Made by a program: the position numbers and the translations under genes. From contig JADGIZ010000051.1 in the NCBI GenBank assembly GCA_027604665.1, positions 1-34,042 on the forward strand: 34,042 nt of DNA, given 5' to 3'. This DNA comes from Polyrhizophydium stewartii. Lineage: Eukaryota > Chytridiomycota > Chytridiomycetes > Rhizophydiales. Below the pieces are notes generated by a model. It did not search any database, had not been told where the DNA came from, and saw only the letters and a list, made by a program, of their open reading frames with translations. Shown here piece by piece: positions 1-11,801 of this stretch; the first letter of the stretch is position 1; each line of letters starts with the position of its first letter.

Positions 1-116
1 CGGGGTTTATACAAAACGCGCCGGCCGCCCACTGCCCGCCGCGCGCTGCGGCTGCCCGCTGCCGCTCGCCCCACGCTCCCGCTCCCTCCGCGCCGCCTCC
101 CTATCGCCCTGCCTCG

Positions 117-1688
117 GTGCAGCTCGACGACGAGACAGAATACGAGCGCGAGCGCCGCCGCAACATCGAGGCGAACAACGAGTTCCTGCGCATGCTCGGA
201 CTTGCCGGCGGCCCCGCACTGCCCAGCCGGCCTCAGCCCGCAAAGGCACGCCGCAATCCATCTGCCTCCCCGCCCTCGTCATCACGCGCTGCCTCACGCC
301 CACCCCCGCCCGCCTCCGCTGCGTGTCCCGCGACTGACTCCTTCCTCTCTGCGCAGCCGAAACCCCGTCGACAGGCGGATCCCGGCGAGTCGGACGGCGA
401 ATGGGCGCCGGCCAGCGCGCGAGAGGCGCAGCGTAGACGCAGCATGCGCCTTGTCGGGATGGTGTGCACCCACGCCCTCCCCGTCTGCTCTCGATCTGCG
501 GCTGACCTCTCGCCAGCCGGCCAAGCAGAATCCGAGCATCAGCGACGACGACGCATCCCAGATGCCTGATGTCGATCTGACAGCCGTCGCAAGCCCAGAG
601 TTCAGGTCCGGAAACCGCAGCGTGGCATTCAAGGCCCAAACAATCGACATAGGCAACAGCTGCCACCACTGCCGCCAGAAAGACAGCATCACGCTGGTGC
701 GCTGCGACGCAATGGTCGATTCCAACGAAGGCTCGTACCGCTGCACCGTGCGCTTCCACCCGTCGTGTCTGTGGGCCGGGTACCGCCTCGATGCCGACGC
801 CATCGCCCAGTACAAGCTCAGCCAAGGCCCGTGGATCTGCCCAAAGTGCGCCGCCTTGCTTTGGCGCCATCAATTCTGCCTGGCTTCTGCCTCGCTGACG
901 TCGCGAGACGCAGGTGCACCGACTGCTGCGTCTGCTCTTTCTGCCGCAGGCAGCACACGGGTGGCGTGCTGATCCCGCTTTCACAATCAAAGACCCTCGT
1001 CAACCAGCTGATTGCTCGCGCCCACCAGTCCATCGGCGCATCGTGGTCGCCGTCCGATCCCGTCAACAGCGAGCGGCGCAAGTTCCCTGGCGAGGGAAAG
1101 AAGAACTCTTGGAAGGTCAAGAAAGTGCGTCGCTCCTACAGCGCTACCTCCCGAATGGACCGGCCAAAGCGCAGTCTGTCGCGCGCCAAGTATGTCGACC
1201 TCTTTGCCGATGGTGACGAGAACTCTGGCGAGCAGAACAGCGATGACGACGAGAGGATCGACGACGACGGCGATTCTGCGGAGGAGTTGCTTGAAGACAG
1301 CCGAGGCGTAGATTCATTCCAATCGCAGCATTCATCGCAGAGCAGGCCTCGCAGGTTGATTGGCGTCTTTGTACCCCGCAAGAAGGTCTGCCTGGTGCCG
1401 GCGCCAGCGTCGATCGCGCATGTCAACGGCGCGGCAGTAGCTGCCGGTGCTGCGCCAGCTGCACAGGCAGATCCGGAGGTCGCTCTGGCTGGCGGAGAGC
1501 TCGTCGATTCGCCAAAAGCCGCGATGCACAAACACTCTGCCGACTTGGCCGCGCTTGACGTTGCCAACGAGGCTCTCGACAACGTCGCCACGGTCGCCAG
1601 CTCATCAGAACCTGAGATACAGACTGGAGCGACCAAGCCCTCCCAAGAAGCCGCCGAGACAAGCGCAGGCGAGTGCGGTGCTGTGTGA
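117..1688 (+). CDS. CDCA7-type zf-4CXXC_R1 zinc-finger protein, 5' partial
   Basis: Exons about 122-461, 517-845 and 914-1688, with introns of 55 and 68 nt that both end after a ctgac branch signal. The reading frame enters 5' of the window or through an unseen first exon: no ATG precedes the conserved YERERRRNIEANNEF stretch, and a plausible acceptor ends at 121. Exons 2 and 3 join to give a cysteine-rich domain with CHHCRQK, then HPSCLW, WICPKC and CTDCCVCSFCRRQ. This is the zf-4CXXC_R1 arrangement of CDCA7 and of the monoamine-oxidase A repressor R1. In other eukaryotes CDCA7 proteins recruit the remodeller HELLS to chromatin, so a nuclear chromatin role is inferred. The long C-terminal part is acidic and low-complexity (DDDERIDDDGDSAEELLED). 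The same frame stays open after the TGA at 1686; a 45-nt intron at 1683-1727 would move the stop to 1839-1841. Confidence 0.8.
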
Positions 1689-1921
1689 GACGGCGGATCC
1701 GTCAACGGCGCGGCAACCCCGACGCAGGCATCGCCCGAGATCGCAAGCGAGTCGATCCCAGACGGCGACGCCACCGTCTCTGGCGACATCACCCTGGCAG
1801 CCGGCGATGTCAGCGCTTGCAGCAGTGGCAGCGACAAGTGAGGCATGCCCGGCTGCTAGGCCGGACTTGCCCGCGAGCTCCCGACAGCTGCCGATACCGC
1901 CTCCCCGCAGCGCGCTCTGGA

Positions 1922-4900
1922 ATGAATACGATGCATTGCAACCGCATCCAGGACTTTCCCATGCAACATCGCAGAGGCATCGCCGGCGCAATGCCAGCAC
2001 AAGCCGCAGCGCAGCCGCGACAGCGCAGCAAGCTGGCGAACGTCGGCGACGGCAGCGGGGGTGGCCGGCAGTCTAATGCTGCTGGTCAGGCCAGCTCGGA
2101 CGCACGCGGGCTCCGCGGAGACGTCCGTGTCTGGGCCACAGAGTCCGAGGCGTTGGGCGTCGTCGGCCATGGCGTGCTCAAGGTGTCCGAAGGCGAGGTC
2201 GACGACCGGGGAGACGCTGACCACCGGACACACACGCAACCGGGCCTGCGTCACACCCAACAGGCAAGTCGTTCAGGGGCTGACGCTTCGGCACACCCGG
2301 ATAAGCAGGCCGGTCCAGCTTGGCCAGGCGCTCGCGGTGCTCGTGGAGCGGCCGCCCAACGTCGCCCAGATGCTCGTCGCAGCGTCGCCGACGCCGCGCT
2401 TCACGCTGCGCCTGCCGCAGAGCCAGCCAGCGGTGGTGACTTGCGCGGCAGCCTGCTCGGCGCTGCGTGTGGAGCTGGTGTGCGGCAGCTGCACGTCGAC
2501 ATCGATCCGGCCCTCACGGGGCATGTCCGGAAGCATGCCGCCTCGACTGAGCCCAAGGACGCCGCCGACATTCGAGGCGACGCCGATGCTGGGTCTGGCT
2601 GCGCAGACAACACCAGCGACGGCCGCAGCGTATTGAGCGCCGACCAAGACACAGAAGAGCAGGCAGCACGCCATGCCAGGCTAGCCCGGTCCGCGGTGGC
2701 TGCCTGGCGGCGGCTGGTTGCTCTGCGTCACATCGAGCGGCGGCGCCAGATCCGGACGAAGCGCGACGCGCTGCGGATCTGGGCTGCGCGGCGAGATGCC
2801 CGCACACACCTCGCCGAGGGCGACGTGCCAGAGGCGGACGACTGGCGCGCGTCCATCCGCGCAGACGTGCATCACCGGTACGTGCTGTGCGGCAAGGTCT
2901 TTTCGGCGTGGACTGCGTTTGTGCGAGAGCGTCACGGCGAACGTGCCAACGAGACGCGGGCAATACTACATGGTGAGGCAACTCCACCGGCCACAACGCT
3001 GTCGGCATTACACCCAAGCGAAAGTGCAAATGTGGCCTGGGATAGTAGCTGACAGATGGCTTGAATTTTAGACGAGCGAGCTCGCAAGGTGCGCGTCATG
3101 CGCGGGTGGCTGGCATACCACGCCCACAGGCAGCAGCGCCGCCGCGCTCGCACGTCGGCAACACACCATCGCAGGCGCTGGCTCGCTGGGACGGCATTTT
3201 CACGCTGGCGCGGACGCCTGGCGCAGCGCCACCTTGCGCAGCTGCAAGACCAGCTCGCCCGGCACGTCTGCGAGCGCTCGCTCCGGCGCGATGCGTTTAT
3301 GCGATGGTTAAGTGCGCTCGACACCAGAGTCGAGCGACGCGAGAGCCTCGCCTCTGCGGAACAGGTCTCTCGCAGATCGCTTTTGCGGACTGGCTTGCAC
3401 ACATGGGCCGACGCATACTCGCGGCACGAGATGCGCGCGGTGCAGCACGGTGGGCTTATGCGGCTGCCCCGTGTTCTTGGAGTCGGCCTTGCTGACACTT
3501 GCTTCGGCATTCAGCGTCCGCGGTCCACTTCGACTCGTTGCTCACTATGCGAAGATCTCTGGCGAAGTGGAGACTCCGGTCAATGCACGCCAGAGTACTC
3601 CGCGATCGCGACGGCACCGCGGACTGGTTCCACCACCGCCAGATGTACCGCCGCGCACTCGGCACCTGGCGCGTCGAGACGGCTCGCAGGCTGCGGGCAT
3701 ATCAAAAGGCACATGAGCTCTCTGAGCTGCTGGACAGGCATGCCAAGGTGAGAGACGCTGGGTTTTAGTGCAACATGCAGATTTGCTTGGCCTTCTGACG
3801 CGAGTGTCCAGAAACGCGTCTTCAATGGGCTCCGGTCGATTGTGAGGATGAACTACCGCGCCATTCTGCACCACCGACGCCAGGTGGGGGCCAGTTGCGA
3901 TGCCGCAATTCGTACGGAACGACGCTGACTCATGTACGCAAGATGGCGCGCCGTGCTCTGACCAGATGGAACGCAATTACCCAAGATCGCCTCGTACGCC
4001 GCGACAGCGAGGAGCTTGCGCCGGGAGCCGCACATCATCGCCGCAGGCTTCTCTTCCTGGCCTTGGAAGCCTGGAAAGAGCATGTGGTTGCTGCGCGTGC
4101 AGAGCGTGCTTCCATCGACAAGGCCGAGTCTCATTTCAAGCGCCAGCTGGCCCGCAAGGTTCTCGTTGCGCTGCACAATCGTGCGCAGGCAGCCAAAGCA
4201 AAACAGCAGCGCGAGCAGCAAGCCGACTCGTGGCGCCGCTCCGCCCTTATGCGCCGCGCATGGTCCGCATGGTCGCTCGCTGCATACGAGACCTGGCAGA
4301 CGACCGTTAAGATGAAGCGCGCGGCCGAGTTTCGCCAGTGGGCTGTTGTGCGCAACGTCTTTGACACGCTGCGCGCCAACGCTGTGCAGCGGCGCGAACA
4401 GCGAGAGAAGCGCGACGTCGTTGATGTGTTTTACAAAACCATGCTGTTGCGCCGCGTGCTACGCGGATGGGCCGAGCATGCCGAGCAGACGCATATCTGG
4501 CGCGACCAAGAGCGGCAGGCGGTGCGGTTCAGGTACTTTGGCCTCGCAAGCGGGTGTCTCATGGTCTGGCACAAGGTGCGCCGACCTGGCGGCCTCGCGT
4601 CCTACTGGAAGACGTTCGATAATCATCGATTGCTGACTCGATCACGCAGCGACTTGTGGCCAGGCGCCAAGAGCGCATGCGTTGGCGGCTCGCGATGGCA
4701 CACAACGACCGCGTGTGTGTGCAGCGCGTGTTGGCTGCATGGAGCACATATACCAAAGAGTGCCGCACTCTGCGGGCGGGCGTGGCCGCGCTGCATCGCA
4801 GCCAGCAAACCGGCCTGATGAGCCGCATGTTTTCGGCATGGCGCGACCGGACCATCGCCTCGCTGCAGGCGCGCCAGCTGGCCGATGCATTTGTGCAGCT

Positions 4901-6552
4901 GCGCGAGCAAGATCAAGTCCAAGCCGTGTTCCGGGCGTGGAAGACGTGGACGCATTCCCGCACTCTCGAAAGTCGTTTGCAGGAATCCTCGTGCGCGGCC
5001 ATGATCGGGTCGCAGCGACAGCAGGTTCTCACGGCATGCTTGCGTCGGTGGCGGGACGCGCATCGCAATCGGCAGCGGGAGCGCGCGCTCGAGCGTCGTG
5101 GCGAGCACGCATACGCCTCCAAGTATTTGGCCGCGGCTTGGGATATCTGGCGCTCTCACTTCAAACACCGCGCATGGGAGAAGATGACGACTGCGATGCA
5201 GATCCAGTTCCGCAGACAAACGCTGCTGCGGCGCGCCATGTCTGTCTGGGTAAAAGCGCGACCAGACTGGCACGCGGTTTACGTCGCTTCCCATGTGCGG
5301 CCGATTGCGTTCTGGGGTTTGACGCTTTCGCGCAAGGCGTTTGTTGCTTGGCGTGACTATGTTGTCAGGCAACGAGCTGCAAGAGAGCGGCTCGAGGATG
5401 CGCGCCAGTGGCGATCCAACGAGCTTGCGCGGATCGCGGCTAGGAGGCTTCTCGAAGCTGACTCGGATGCGCACGCCGCGCGGCTCAAGATGCTGCCGTC
5501 GCATCGGCAGAGCGAGATGACGGAGCGTGAGCGTGCGCTGGCGAGCAGGTATGCGCAGCGGTGGCGGCTTGCCGCGATTCGCTCCGCGGATGCCGCTGGC
5601 CATCGCGGGCTGCAGCGTCGGCCATTCCAGCACGGGTAAGCACAGAGCAGTCTCAGATACGCCCGATGCACTTTGCTCTACTGTCGATGGCTGACACCTT
5701 CTGCCGGCCAGGCTGAGCCGATTGATGGCAGATGCACCGCCGGTGCCGCTGTCGCTCTTTGCGTCGTCGGATCAGGCGGCGATTACGAGTTCCGACTTAT
5801 CTGCATCTGGACCACCTGTCTCACGCATCTCGCTGCGTCAACGGCCCAAGCCGCGCGAGCCCGAGTTTATGTTCGACTCGGCTACTGGCGTCTTTGTGCG
5901 TACTAAGCCTCGGCCTGAGTCGCTGCTTGATCCAACCGCGCTTCGGCGGCAGGAGCGGCTCTCTCCGGATCAAAAGCAGCAGTCATCGCCGCATCAGCAT
6001 CAGCACCAGCGGCCTGTCGCTGTTGCCGAGCGGCCTGCGACGCCTAGTGCTACGCCGGTGCCTGCGCAGTCGGTGCCTTTCGCATCAACGCACACGGCGA
6101 CAGGACGCGTCGATGCGCACGCTCCGCTCACGCCGACCGGCACCAGCCCACCAACAGCCGCAGCTGGACTTGCAGCAGCTTCATCATCACTGCCGACGCT
6201 GACGGCCGCCGAGCTCGCCGACATTGATGCTGCAATCGCGCGGTGCACTGCCGAGCATGCGGCGCACCGACGCAACGTGACACGGCTCGCCGAGATGCAA
6301 GCGGTGCTGGACGCATACCTCGACGGCGACCATGGCGTGCTCCAGCGCGGCCTGGGAGCTCACAACCGCCACGACGAGAACGTCGACGGCAGTGGCGCGG
6401 GGCAGTGCACATCGCTACTTGATCTGTACGACCAGATCCGCACCTTGAAGCGCCAAACGAGCCAGTTTGAGTCGCGGCAGCGTGTGATGCAGAGTGAAAT
6501 CGAGGGACTCAAGGCGAGGCTTCGGCAGTCGCTTCCGATGGCTATAAAGTAA
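1922..6552 (+). CDS. SFI1: Sfi1-like spindle pole / centrin-binding repeat protein
   Basis: Best model: exons 1922-2184, 2264-2477, 2558-2972, 3072-3449, 3515-3747, 3812-3883, 3943-4575, 4650-5635 and 5712-6552, which total 1344 codons plus stop. The joins from 2972 onward are firm; the first three exons are less sure. From about residue 190 to 1050 the protein carries over twenty short repeats built around a Trp, such as AAWRRLVAL, AWTAFVRERH, AWKEHVVAAR, GWAEHAEQT, AWRDRTIAS and IWRSHFKHR. This is the Sfi1 centrin-binding signature: a long alpha helix binding one centrin per repeat. Sfi1 forms the half-bridge of fungal spindle pole bodies and drives their duplication. The C-terminal exon is Pro/Ser/Gln-rich and ends in a predicted coiled coil (LLDLYDQIRTLKRQTSQFES). 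It converges on PIG-L with 64 bp between stop codons. Confidence 0.88.
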
Positions 6553-6616
6553 CTTCAAAGCTTTTTCAAAAGCTTCGAATCATCGGGATGCCGCCGCAGA
6601 TAGCAAAAGTTCCGGC

Positions 6617-7649
6617 TTAATTGATGCGGTCGAGGACATTAACGACCATGTAACGCGAGAAGACGAGGTACAGGTATCTGAACCACACAAGCTGGCTGCG
6701 GTGCTTAAACATGGCCTCGCGGGCGGTCATATACTCGTAGGGCGAGAGCAGGAACAGCCGGCGTGGGTTGCCGATGCCGTCGGTGTCGCGGGCCAAAGCC
6801 ATCGAGTGCGTTGCGACGGTCCAGACGACGTCGAGCAGCGCGGCGAACTTGCGCACAACGGGCACGGTCTCGAGTGTGTAGACGGGGACGGCGATCTGGG
6901 CAGCGCGGGTCGCTGCGGACATGGCATGGAACAGCGCGCGGTGGTTGGTGTGGCCCGAGATGCCTTGGCTGTCAAAAGTGACGATCTGTGTCCGTGTGCA
7001 GGCGTCGTCAGCAGCTGCGTCCACATCTGCGACTGCATTGGTTCAAGCATCGACAGTGCGGCCGCTCACGGCGTCGATGCGATGCTTGGCGACATGGTCG
7101 ACGACGATCGCGGCGATGGTGTCTCGGTCCCAGTCGACCGTCATCGAGTCCTGCAGCTTCCTACCGGCCGCGGGGTGCGTCAGCGCTCTCCCGCGGGCCT
7201 GCAGCGTGCGGCGCGGGAAGCCCACTCATGGTTGAGCGACACGACTCGCGAGGCCGACACGCCCAGGGTCTTGCAGCTCGCCACAAGCTCCTTCTCGCGG
7301 ACACGGCCGAGGCCCTCGGCATTGCCTGGGCGCATGCGAGTGCACGGGGGCGTCAGCGCTGCCGCACGCTCGGTATGCCTGCTGCCGCGGCGCAGCGGCA
7401 CGCACCGTTGGACAGGCACAGGACGTGCACGTCGACCGACCCGCTGCTGGCCAGCGCCAGAATCGTCGGCGCAAAGAACATGCACTCGTCGTCCGGGTGG
7501 GCCGTGAGCACCAGCACGGCCTCGCGCGGCGCATCGCCGTCGCCCAGCGGCGCAACACGCTCGGTGCCCGACGCCGCCAGGAAGCCGAGCGCGGCCCACA
7601 CAACAAACGGCAGCACTGGCAGCAGCGCGAGGAGCAGGGACCACGTCAT
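6617..7649 (-). CDS. GPI12: N-acetylglucosaminyl-phosphatidylinositol de-N-acetylase (PIG-L/Gpi12)
   Basis: Second enzyme of GPI-anchor synthesis: it removes the acetyl group from GlcNAc-PI on the cytosolic face of the ER. Four exons on the minus strand: 7649-7406, 7325-7226, 7160-7070 and 6985-6617, with introns of 80, 65 and 84 nt, giving 267 aa, close to the family length. An N-terminal hydrophobic segment (residues about 3-25, LLLALLPVLPFVVWAALGF) matches the single membrane anchor of PIG-L. The LmbE-type metal site AHPDDE is at about residues 50-55. The later blocks SCKTLGV, NHEKLQDS, VTFDSQGISGHTNH (second metal-binding region) and LLSPYEYM are in family order. The joins restore LSNGNAEGLG and NHEKLQD across exons, which supports each splice. 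The downstream stop faces the Sfi1 gene. Confidence 0.93.
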
Positions 7650-7767
7650 CGCCTGGCGTCGCCGAGTTTGGAGGCAAGGCGGATTGAGAGTGGTTTACGT
7701 TTCCAAAATGCAGGATGTGAGGACGTGGGCAGGGGAAGATGCAGGCGCACATGCCGCTGGCAGGCGG

Positions 7768-9157
7768 CTACGCGGAGCGATACTGCTTGCGCAGCGTGGT
7801 TGCAAACTCGCTGCCGCGCACAACAACCACAAACGTGCAGACGCCGTCAATGACGCAGAACAGGTGGTGCTTGAGGACGTCGCCGAGGGTCATGTACACA
7901 AAATTGTGCGCCGCCGTCTTGAGCGGCGCGTTGGCAGCCTTGACGGAGCGGAATATGGGCACGAGATCAACGCGGTTCTTTGGCGCAACGGACTCGTGCG
8001 TCTCAAAGAACAGATCGAGCGACTGCGGGTTGTAGTGGTGCTCGGGGTCCCACGGCGCCGGGTCGCCAAACATGGTCTCAAAGTGCGCATAGAATGTGTC
8101 CGCCTCGTCAAACTCGGCAATAAAGTCAGACTGGCTGTGCTCGGGGTACAGGAGCAGCACCGGGAATTTGAGCCGCAGCGTGATTGGGTCGAGCGTGATC
8201 TTGTGGTCGGACGCGAGCGGATGCTCAATGAGCGCACGGTGCGCCGATCCGCGCGTGGGCGGCGCCGACGACTCGGCGTCGCTGTCGCCGTCGTCGGCGA
8301 TGCGCCGCTGCACCATCTTGTACCCGCGCTGCGCGATCGCATCCTTGAGCTTCTGCTCCTTTTCGCGCTGCTCCTGCTCGCGCTGGCGCCGCTTGGCCTC
8401 GAGCTCGTCGAGAACCGCCTTGCGCTCGCGCAGCTTCTTGAGCTCGCCTTGGATCGCCGTGTTGCGCGGGTCGATCTCGAGCGCGCGCTCAGCGCAGTCG
8501 ACACCCTCGGCGATGCGGTCCAGCGCAAGCAGTGCCTTTACAGAGCGGAAGTACGCCTTGATGTTGCTGCGGTTGAGCTTGATGGCCGCGGCGCAGTCGT
8601 TGAGAACCTGTCGGTAGTTTTCTGTGCACGGCGTGATCGTCAGCAGCGAAGCGGGCAGCAGCGAGCTCGGGGCGGCCACGCACGGAGTTCGAGGTTGACG
8701 GCAGCGCGGTTGGAATACAGGATCGAGTTGAGCTTGTCGTCGTTGGCCTTGGCCTGCAGGCCGCGGGTGTAGAACGTCAGAGCGTCCTTGTACTTGCGCG
8801 GGCCTTCGACAAAGGCTGCATTGCCCTGGACCTTGAAGTTCTCGGCGACCTCTGCGGGCGGCGAGCCGTCAGCGACGGGGAACGCGCACAAAGACGGGCA
8901 CTCGCATTTGAGTAGGGGGCGTGCATGCGCCTACCCTCGGGCGTGCCGTCGAACGTGAGCGACTGCAGCGCGCTCAGCGTTTCGTTTTGCTCGGCGTACT
9001 CGGTCAGGGACGACATGAACAGCGGCGTCGACAGCACCGCGTCGATGCGCTCCTGGTCCGTCTTGGTGTCCTTTTGCGGGCCTGCGGCGGCCTGCACGGC
9101 GGCGCGCTCGGCGACCATCTTCATCAGCTCGTCGGCGCCAAAGCCCGGTCCCGTCAT
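7768..9157 (-). CDS. CNS1: TPR co-chaperone Cns1/TTC4
   Basis: Exons 9157-8935, 8851-8684 and 8621-7768 on the minus strand give 414 aa (yeast Cns1 is about 385). The N-terminal leader FGADELMKMVAERAA and VLSTPLFMSSL is followed by three TPR repeats: ENFKVQGNAAFVEGPRKYKD, SILYSNRAAVNLELQNYRQV and AAIKLNRSNIKAYFRSVKAL. A charged helix comes next (KRRQREQEQREKEQKLKDA). The C-terminal globular domain, with LKFPVLLLYPEHSQSDFI, corresponds to the wheel domain of Cns1/TTC4. In yeast this essential protein binds the C-termini of Hsp90 and Hsp70 through the TPRs and helps fold clients, including elongation factor 2. The gene starts only 100 bp from the divergent aminotransferase gene, so the two probably share a promoter. 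Confidence 0.93.
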
Positions 9158-9257
9158 GGCTGTTTTTCAAGTGATTTTCTGCGTCTCGGCTGGATGTCGG
9201 AGAGTGTCGCCGCCCGTGTGCACGGCCAGAAACCGGCGAAGGCGGCTTTCCCCTGCG
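9158..9257. promoter_or_regulatory. Putative bidirectional promoter, CNS1 / aminotransferase
   Basis: Only 100 bp separate the two divergent start codons (9157 on minus, 9258 on plus). Both 5' UTRs and all core promoter elements must lie here or inside the first exons. No clear TATA box is visible; a short T-rich run lies at 9161-9179. Confidence 0.5.
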
Positions 9258-10760
9258 ATGAGGGCTGGCGACACGACGCTGTTCCCGACGGGTGCGTGCC
9301 CCGCCCCAGCCGCCGGCGCCGCGCGCGGGCGGCCGTAGGTGCTGACCAACGCGGGCGGCGCAGATGAGCGATCCGACTGGGTGGCCTTTGAGTACGGCGC
9401 GCCGGGGCCGGACCTGCTGCCGACGCAGCTGCTTGCCGCTGCAGCGCAGCATCGGCTCTCGCAACCCGATGCACACACGTCGCTGCAGTACGGCCCTGTG
9501 CTGGGCGACCTGCGCTTCCGGCGCGAGCTGGCTGCGTTCCTGACGCGGCAGTATGGCCGCGAGAGCAATCCCGTGGTCGCCGAGAACCTATGCATCACCA
9601 ACGGAGCGTCGCAGTCGTTCTCAAAGTAAGCTGCCCAGACCCTTGTCGGGCAACTGTGTCGCTGGCTGATGCGCTGTGCCGGCAGCCTGATCACGCTGTT
9701 CGCCGGCCCAGACACGACCATCTACATCGAGAACCCGACTTACTTTCTCGCCATCCGCGTGCTCGAGGACCACGGCATCCCGCGCAGCGATCTGGTTGCC
9801 GTGCCCGTGGACGCCAACGGTATTCGTGTAGACGTACTCGAGCAGCGCCTGCAGCAGGCGAAGCCCGCCAAGCACAGACAGAGTCCCGAGCAGCCGGCGC
9901 CGCACCCTAAGCGGTTCGCCAACGTGCTTTATCTCGTGCCGACATACTCGAACCCGACTGGCGCAACGCTGCCACTGGAGCGCCGGCGCGCTCTGGTGAA
10001 GCTCGCCCGCGAGCACGATATGCTGGTCATCTGCGACGACATTTACCAGATGCTGCACTTTGAGGAGCCTCTGGCCGAAGCGGGATCTGTCGAGCTGCCG
10101 CGCGGATCGCTCCCACCGCCTCGTATCGTTGCGCTCGACCCGGCGTTGGATCCCGAATCGAGCGAGTTTGGCAACATTGTATCCAACGGCAGCTTCAGTA
10201 AGCTGCTGGCTCCGGGTCTGCGCGTGGGATGGACCGAAGCACCGCGCGGCATCACGCGCCAGCTAGAACGCAGCGGGCTGATGTACTCTGGGGGCTGTCC
10301 GAGCCATTTAACATCGACGCTGGTGCTGTCAGCGCTCGAGCTCGGGCTTGTTGATCCGCACGTCGCGATGCTTCGGCGCGTGTATGCACAGCGCTGCGGT
10401 GCGCTGTGCCGTGCCCTCGCCGCCAATCTTCCCGCCGGTTGCGAGTTTGCCTTGCCCAGCGGCGGTTTCTTTGTGTGGATCAAGGTTGAGCTACGACCAC
10501 CTTTGTCGACGTCGGATCTGGCAAGGTTTCTTGTTGAATCCGCAGACCTCGCGCCTCAGCCGGACGGCGTTTGGGCAGCAGTCCCTGGAGCCCAGTCGCC
10601 CATACGCGCCGAGCGCGTGTCTGTAACACCAGGGAACGCCTTTTCGACCAACGGATCGCATGGATCCTGGCTGCGGCTTTCGTTTGCAATGCACAACGAA
10701 GATCGCTTGGTTGAAGGGGCGATGCGTCTTTGCCGCGTGCTTCAACAGCTTTGCGAATAA
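9258..10760 (+). CDS. Class I/II PLP-dependent aminotransferase
   Basis: Exons 9258-9291, 9364-9625 and 9686-10760 encode 456 aa. The short first exon (MRAGDTTLFPT) is predicted because the frame needs one base upstream of the acceptor at 9363, which has a gctgac branch site. Fold-type I hallmarks are in order: LQYGPVLGDLRFRRELAAF, ITNGASQSFSN, YIENPTYF, VPTYSNPTGATLP, VICDDIYQML and SNGSFSKLLAPGLRVGW. The Lys in SFSK (about residue 270) is the expected PLP Schiff-base residue, and the C-terminal LRLSFA supplies the substrate-carboxylate Arg. The closest families I can name are the yeast YER152C-like and aminoadipate/kynurenine transaminases. Substrate is not deducible, so I give no symbol. 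The stop codon TAA lies within AATAAA. Confidence 0.9.
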
Positions 10761-10761
10761 A
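10756..10761 (+). promoter_or_regulatory. AATAAA polyadenylation-like signal overlapping the stop codon
   Basis: The hexamer AATAAA contains the TAA stop (10758-10760) of the aminotransferase gene. If used, the mRNA would have a 3' UTR of only about 10-30 nt. Confidence 0.45.
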
Positions 10762-11801
10762 CGAGCTCAGCCGCAGGAAGCTGGAGGTAAACCCGGTACA
10801 CTTGAATAGTCTGAGCAGGCAATTTGTGCCATAGCAACAGACAAACATGACAGCTGATGCGGTCGAAAAGCAAGTGTTGGACATTTTGTTTCAACTATTT
10901 TGCTTTGGTCCAGAAAAATGCGGTTCGATTTACAGAATACCAGCTCTGACAGCGTCGCACTTCCACCAAGCTTGTATCAGACACACTGCTCTGTCGAGTG
11001 GGCAGTAGTGGCTGCCTGTGGATTGGAAGCCATGCCATCCACAGTTCATGCTTCCCTTCTATGCCGCACGCCTCCCTCCGACACTCCGCCCACCGAGCGT
11101 CATGCTGGCAACTGGTAAATTTCGACAATATCCAATGCACCAGAGGGTTCGTCGGAGCTGGGCTCTGCCGCCTCTCTGTGTGTCTTCTGGCTCCAGAGCC
11201 TCGCACGGCCTCGCAGCGCCTTGTCTGGATGCTGCATGGGGTTGCGACTCGCTCCAAAGCCGCTGCTCGAGCCAGATCTGCTCAAGCCGGATCTGCACGG
11301 TGGCGGTGCTCGCCCGCCCGCTCGGCGTGCAGCGGGAAGCACACGGATGCCAGCCACGCTGCCACCCGCTGCCCTCGAGTCGCGCCAATTCACGCCGAAT
11401 GCAGTCGTGCGGTTGCATCCAAGCGCACGACGCAGCCATCATGCCCGGGGCGGCCTTGCGCCGCGATCTGGCTGCCGCAGCATCTGCGTCCGCAAGCCCG
11501 CCATTGGAGTCGGCCGGCTCGATCTGGCTCGCCAGATGCGCTTGGTGTGCACGAGCCCAAAACACCGATGCCTGCAGCGACGCATTGTGCGTGAGACTGC
11601 GTGGGGGACACCAAGCACGGCACCATGCCGCCGTGTTTCCCACGGCACGGCAGACCGTGCGGTGCGCCATTCCCCTCCATCTGATCCTTCCCGCCTCAGG
11701 TGCCAGCCTTGCGGCCAGCGACGACCGCGGCACGCCGCGACGGCCACGCCGCAAGAAGCAGCCTGCCGGTGCTGCGACCAGTCGCTCTCCCGGGCGTGAT
11801 C
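10762..11801. other. Long spacer without a convincing gene
   Basis: About 1 kb without a supported coding region. The first 300 bases are AT-richer and look like a 3' flank. From about 11100 the GC content rises and frames stay open on both strands (plus 11018-11980, minus 11059-11754), but the translations are Arg/Ser/Ala/Cys-rich without family motifs. The part just upstream of 11802 could hold an unrecognised 5' exon or 5' UTR of the leucine-rich-repeat gene. Confidence 0.5.

Noticed and set aside
7..990. Minus-strand open frame of 327 codons at the left edge
   Set aside because: Antisense to the zinc-finger gene, with Arg/Ala-rich meaningless translation.
6988..8772. Long plus-strand open frame of 594 codons
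   Set aside because: It is the shadow of PIG-L and Cns1/TTC4 on the minus strand, whose motifs and splice phases are unmistakable.
11059..11754. Minus-strand frame of 231 codons in the large spacer
   Set aside because: No recognisable motif, no supporting splice structure and composition like other antisense frames; kept only as an unexplained spacer.
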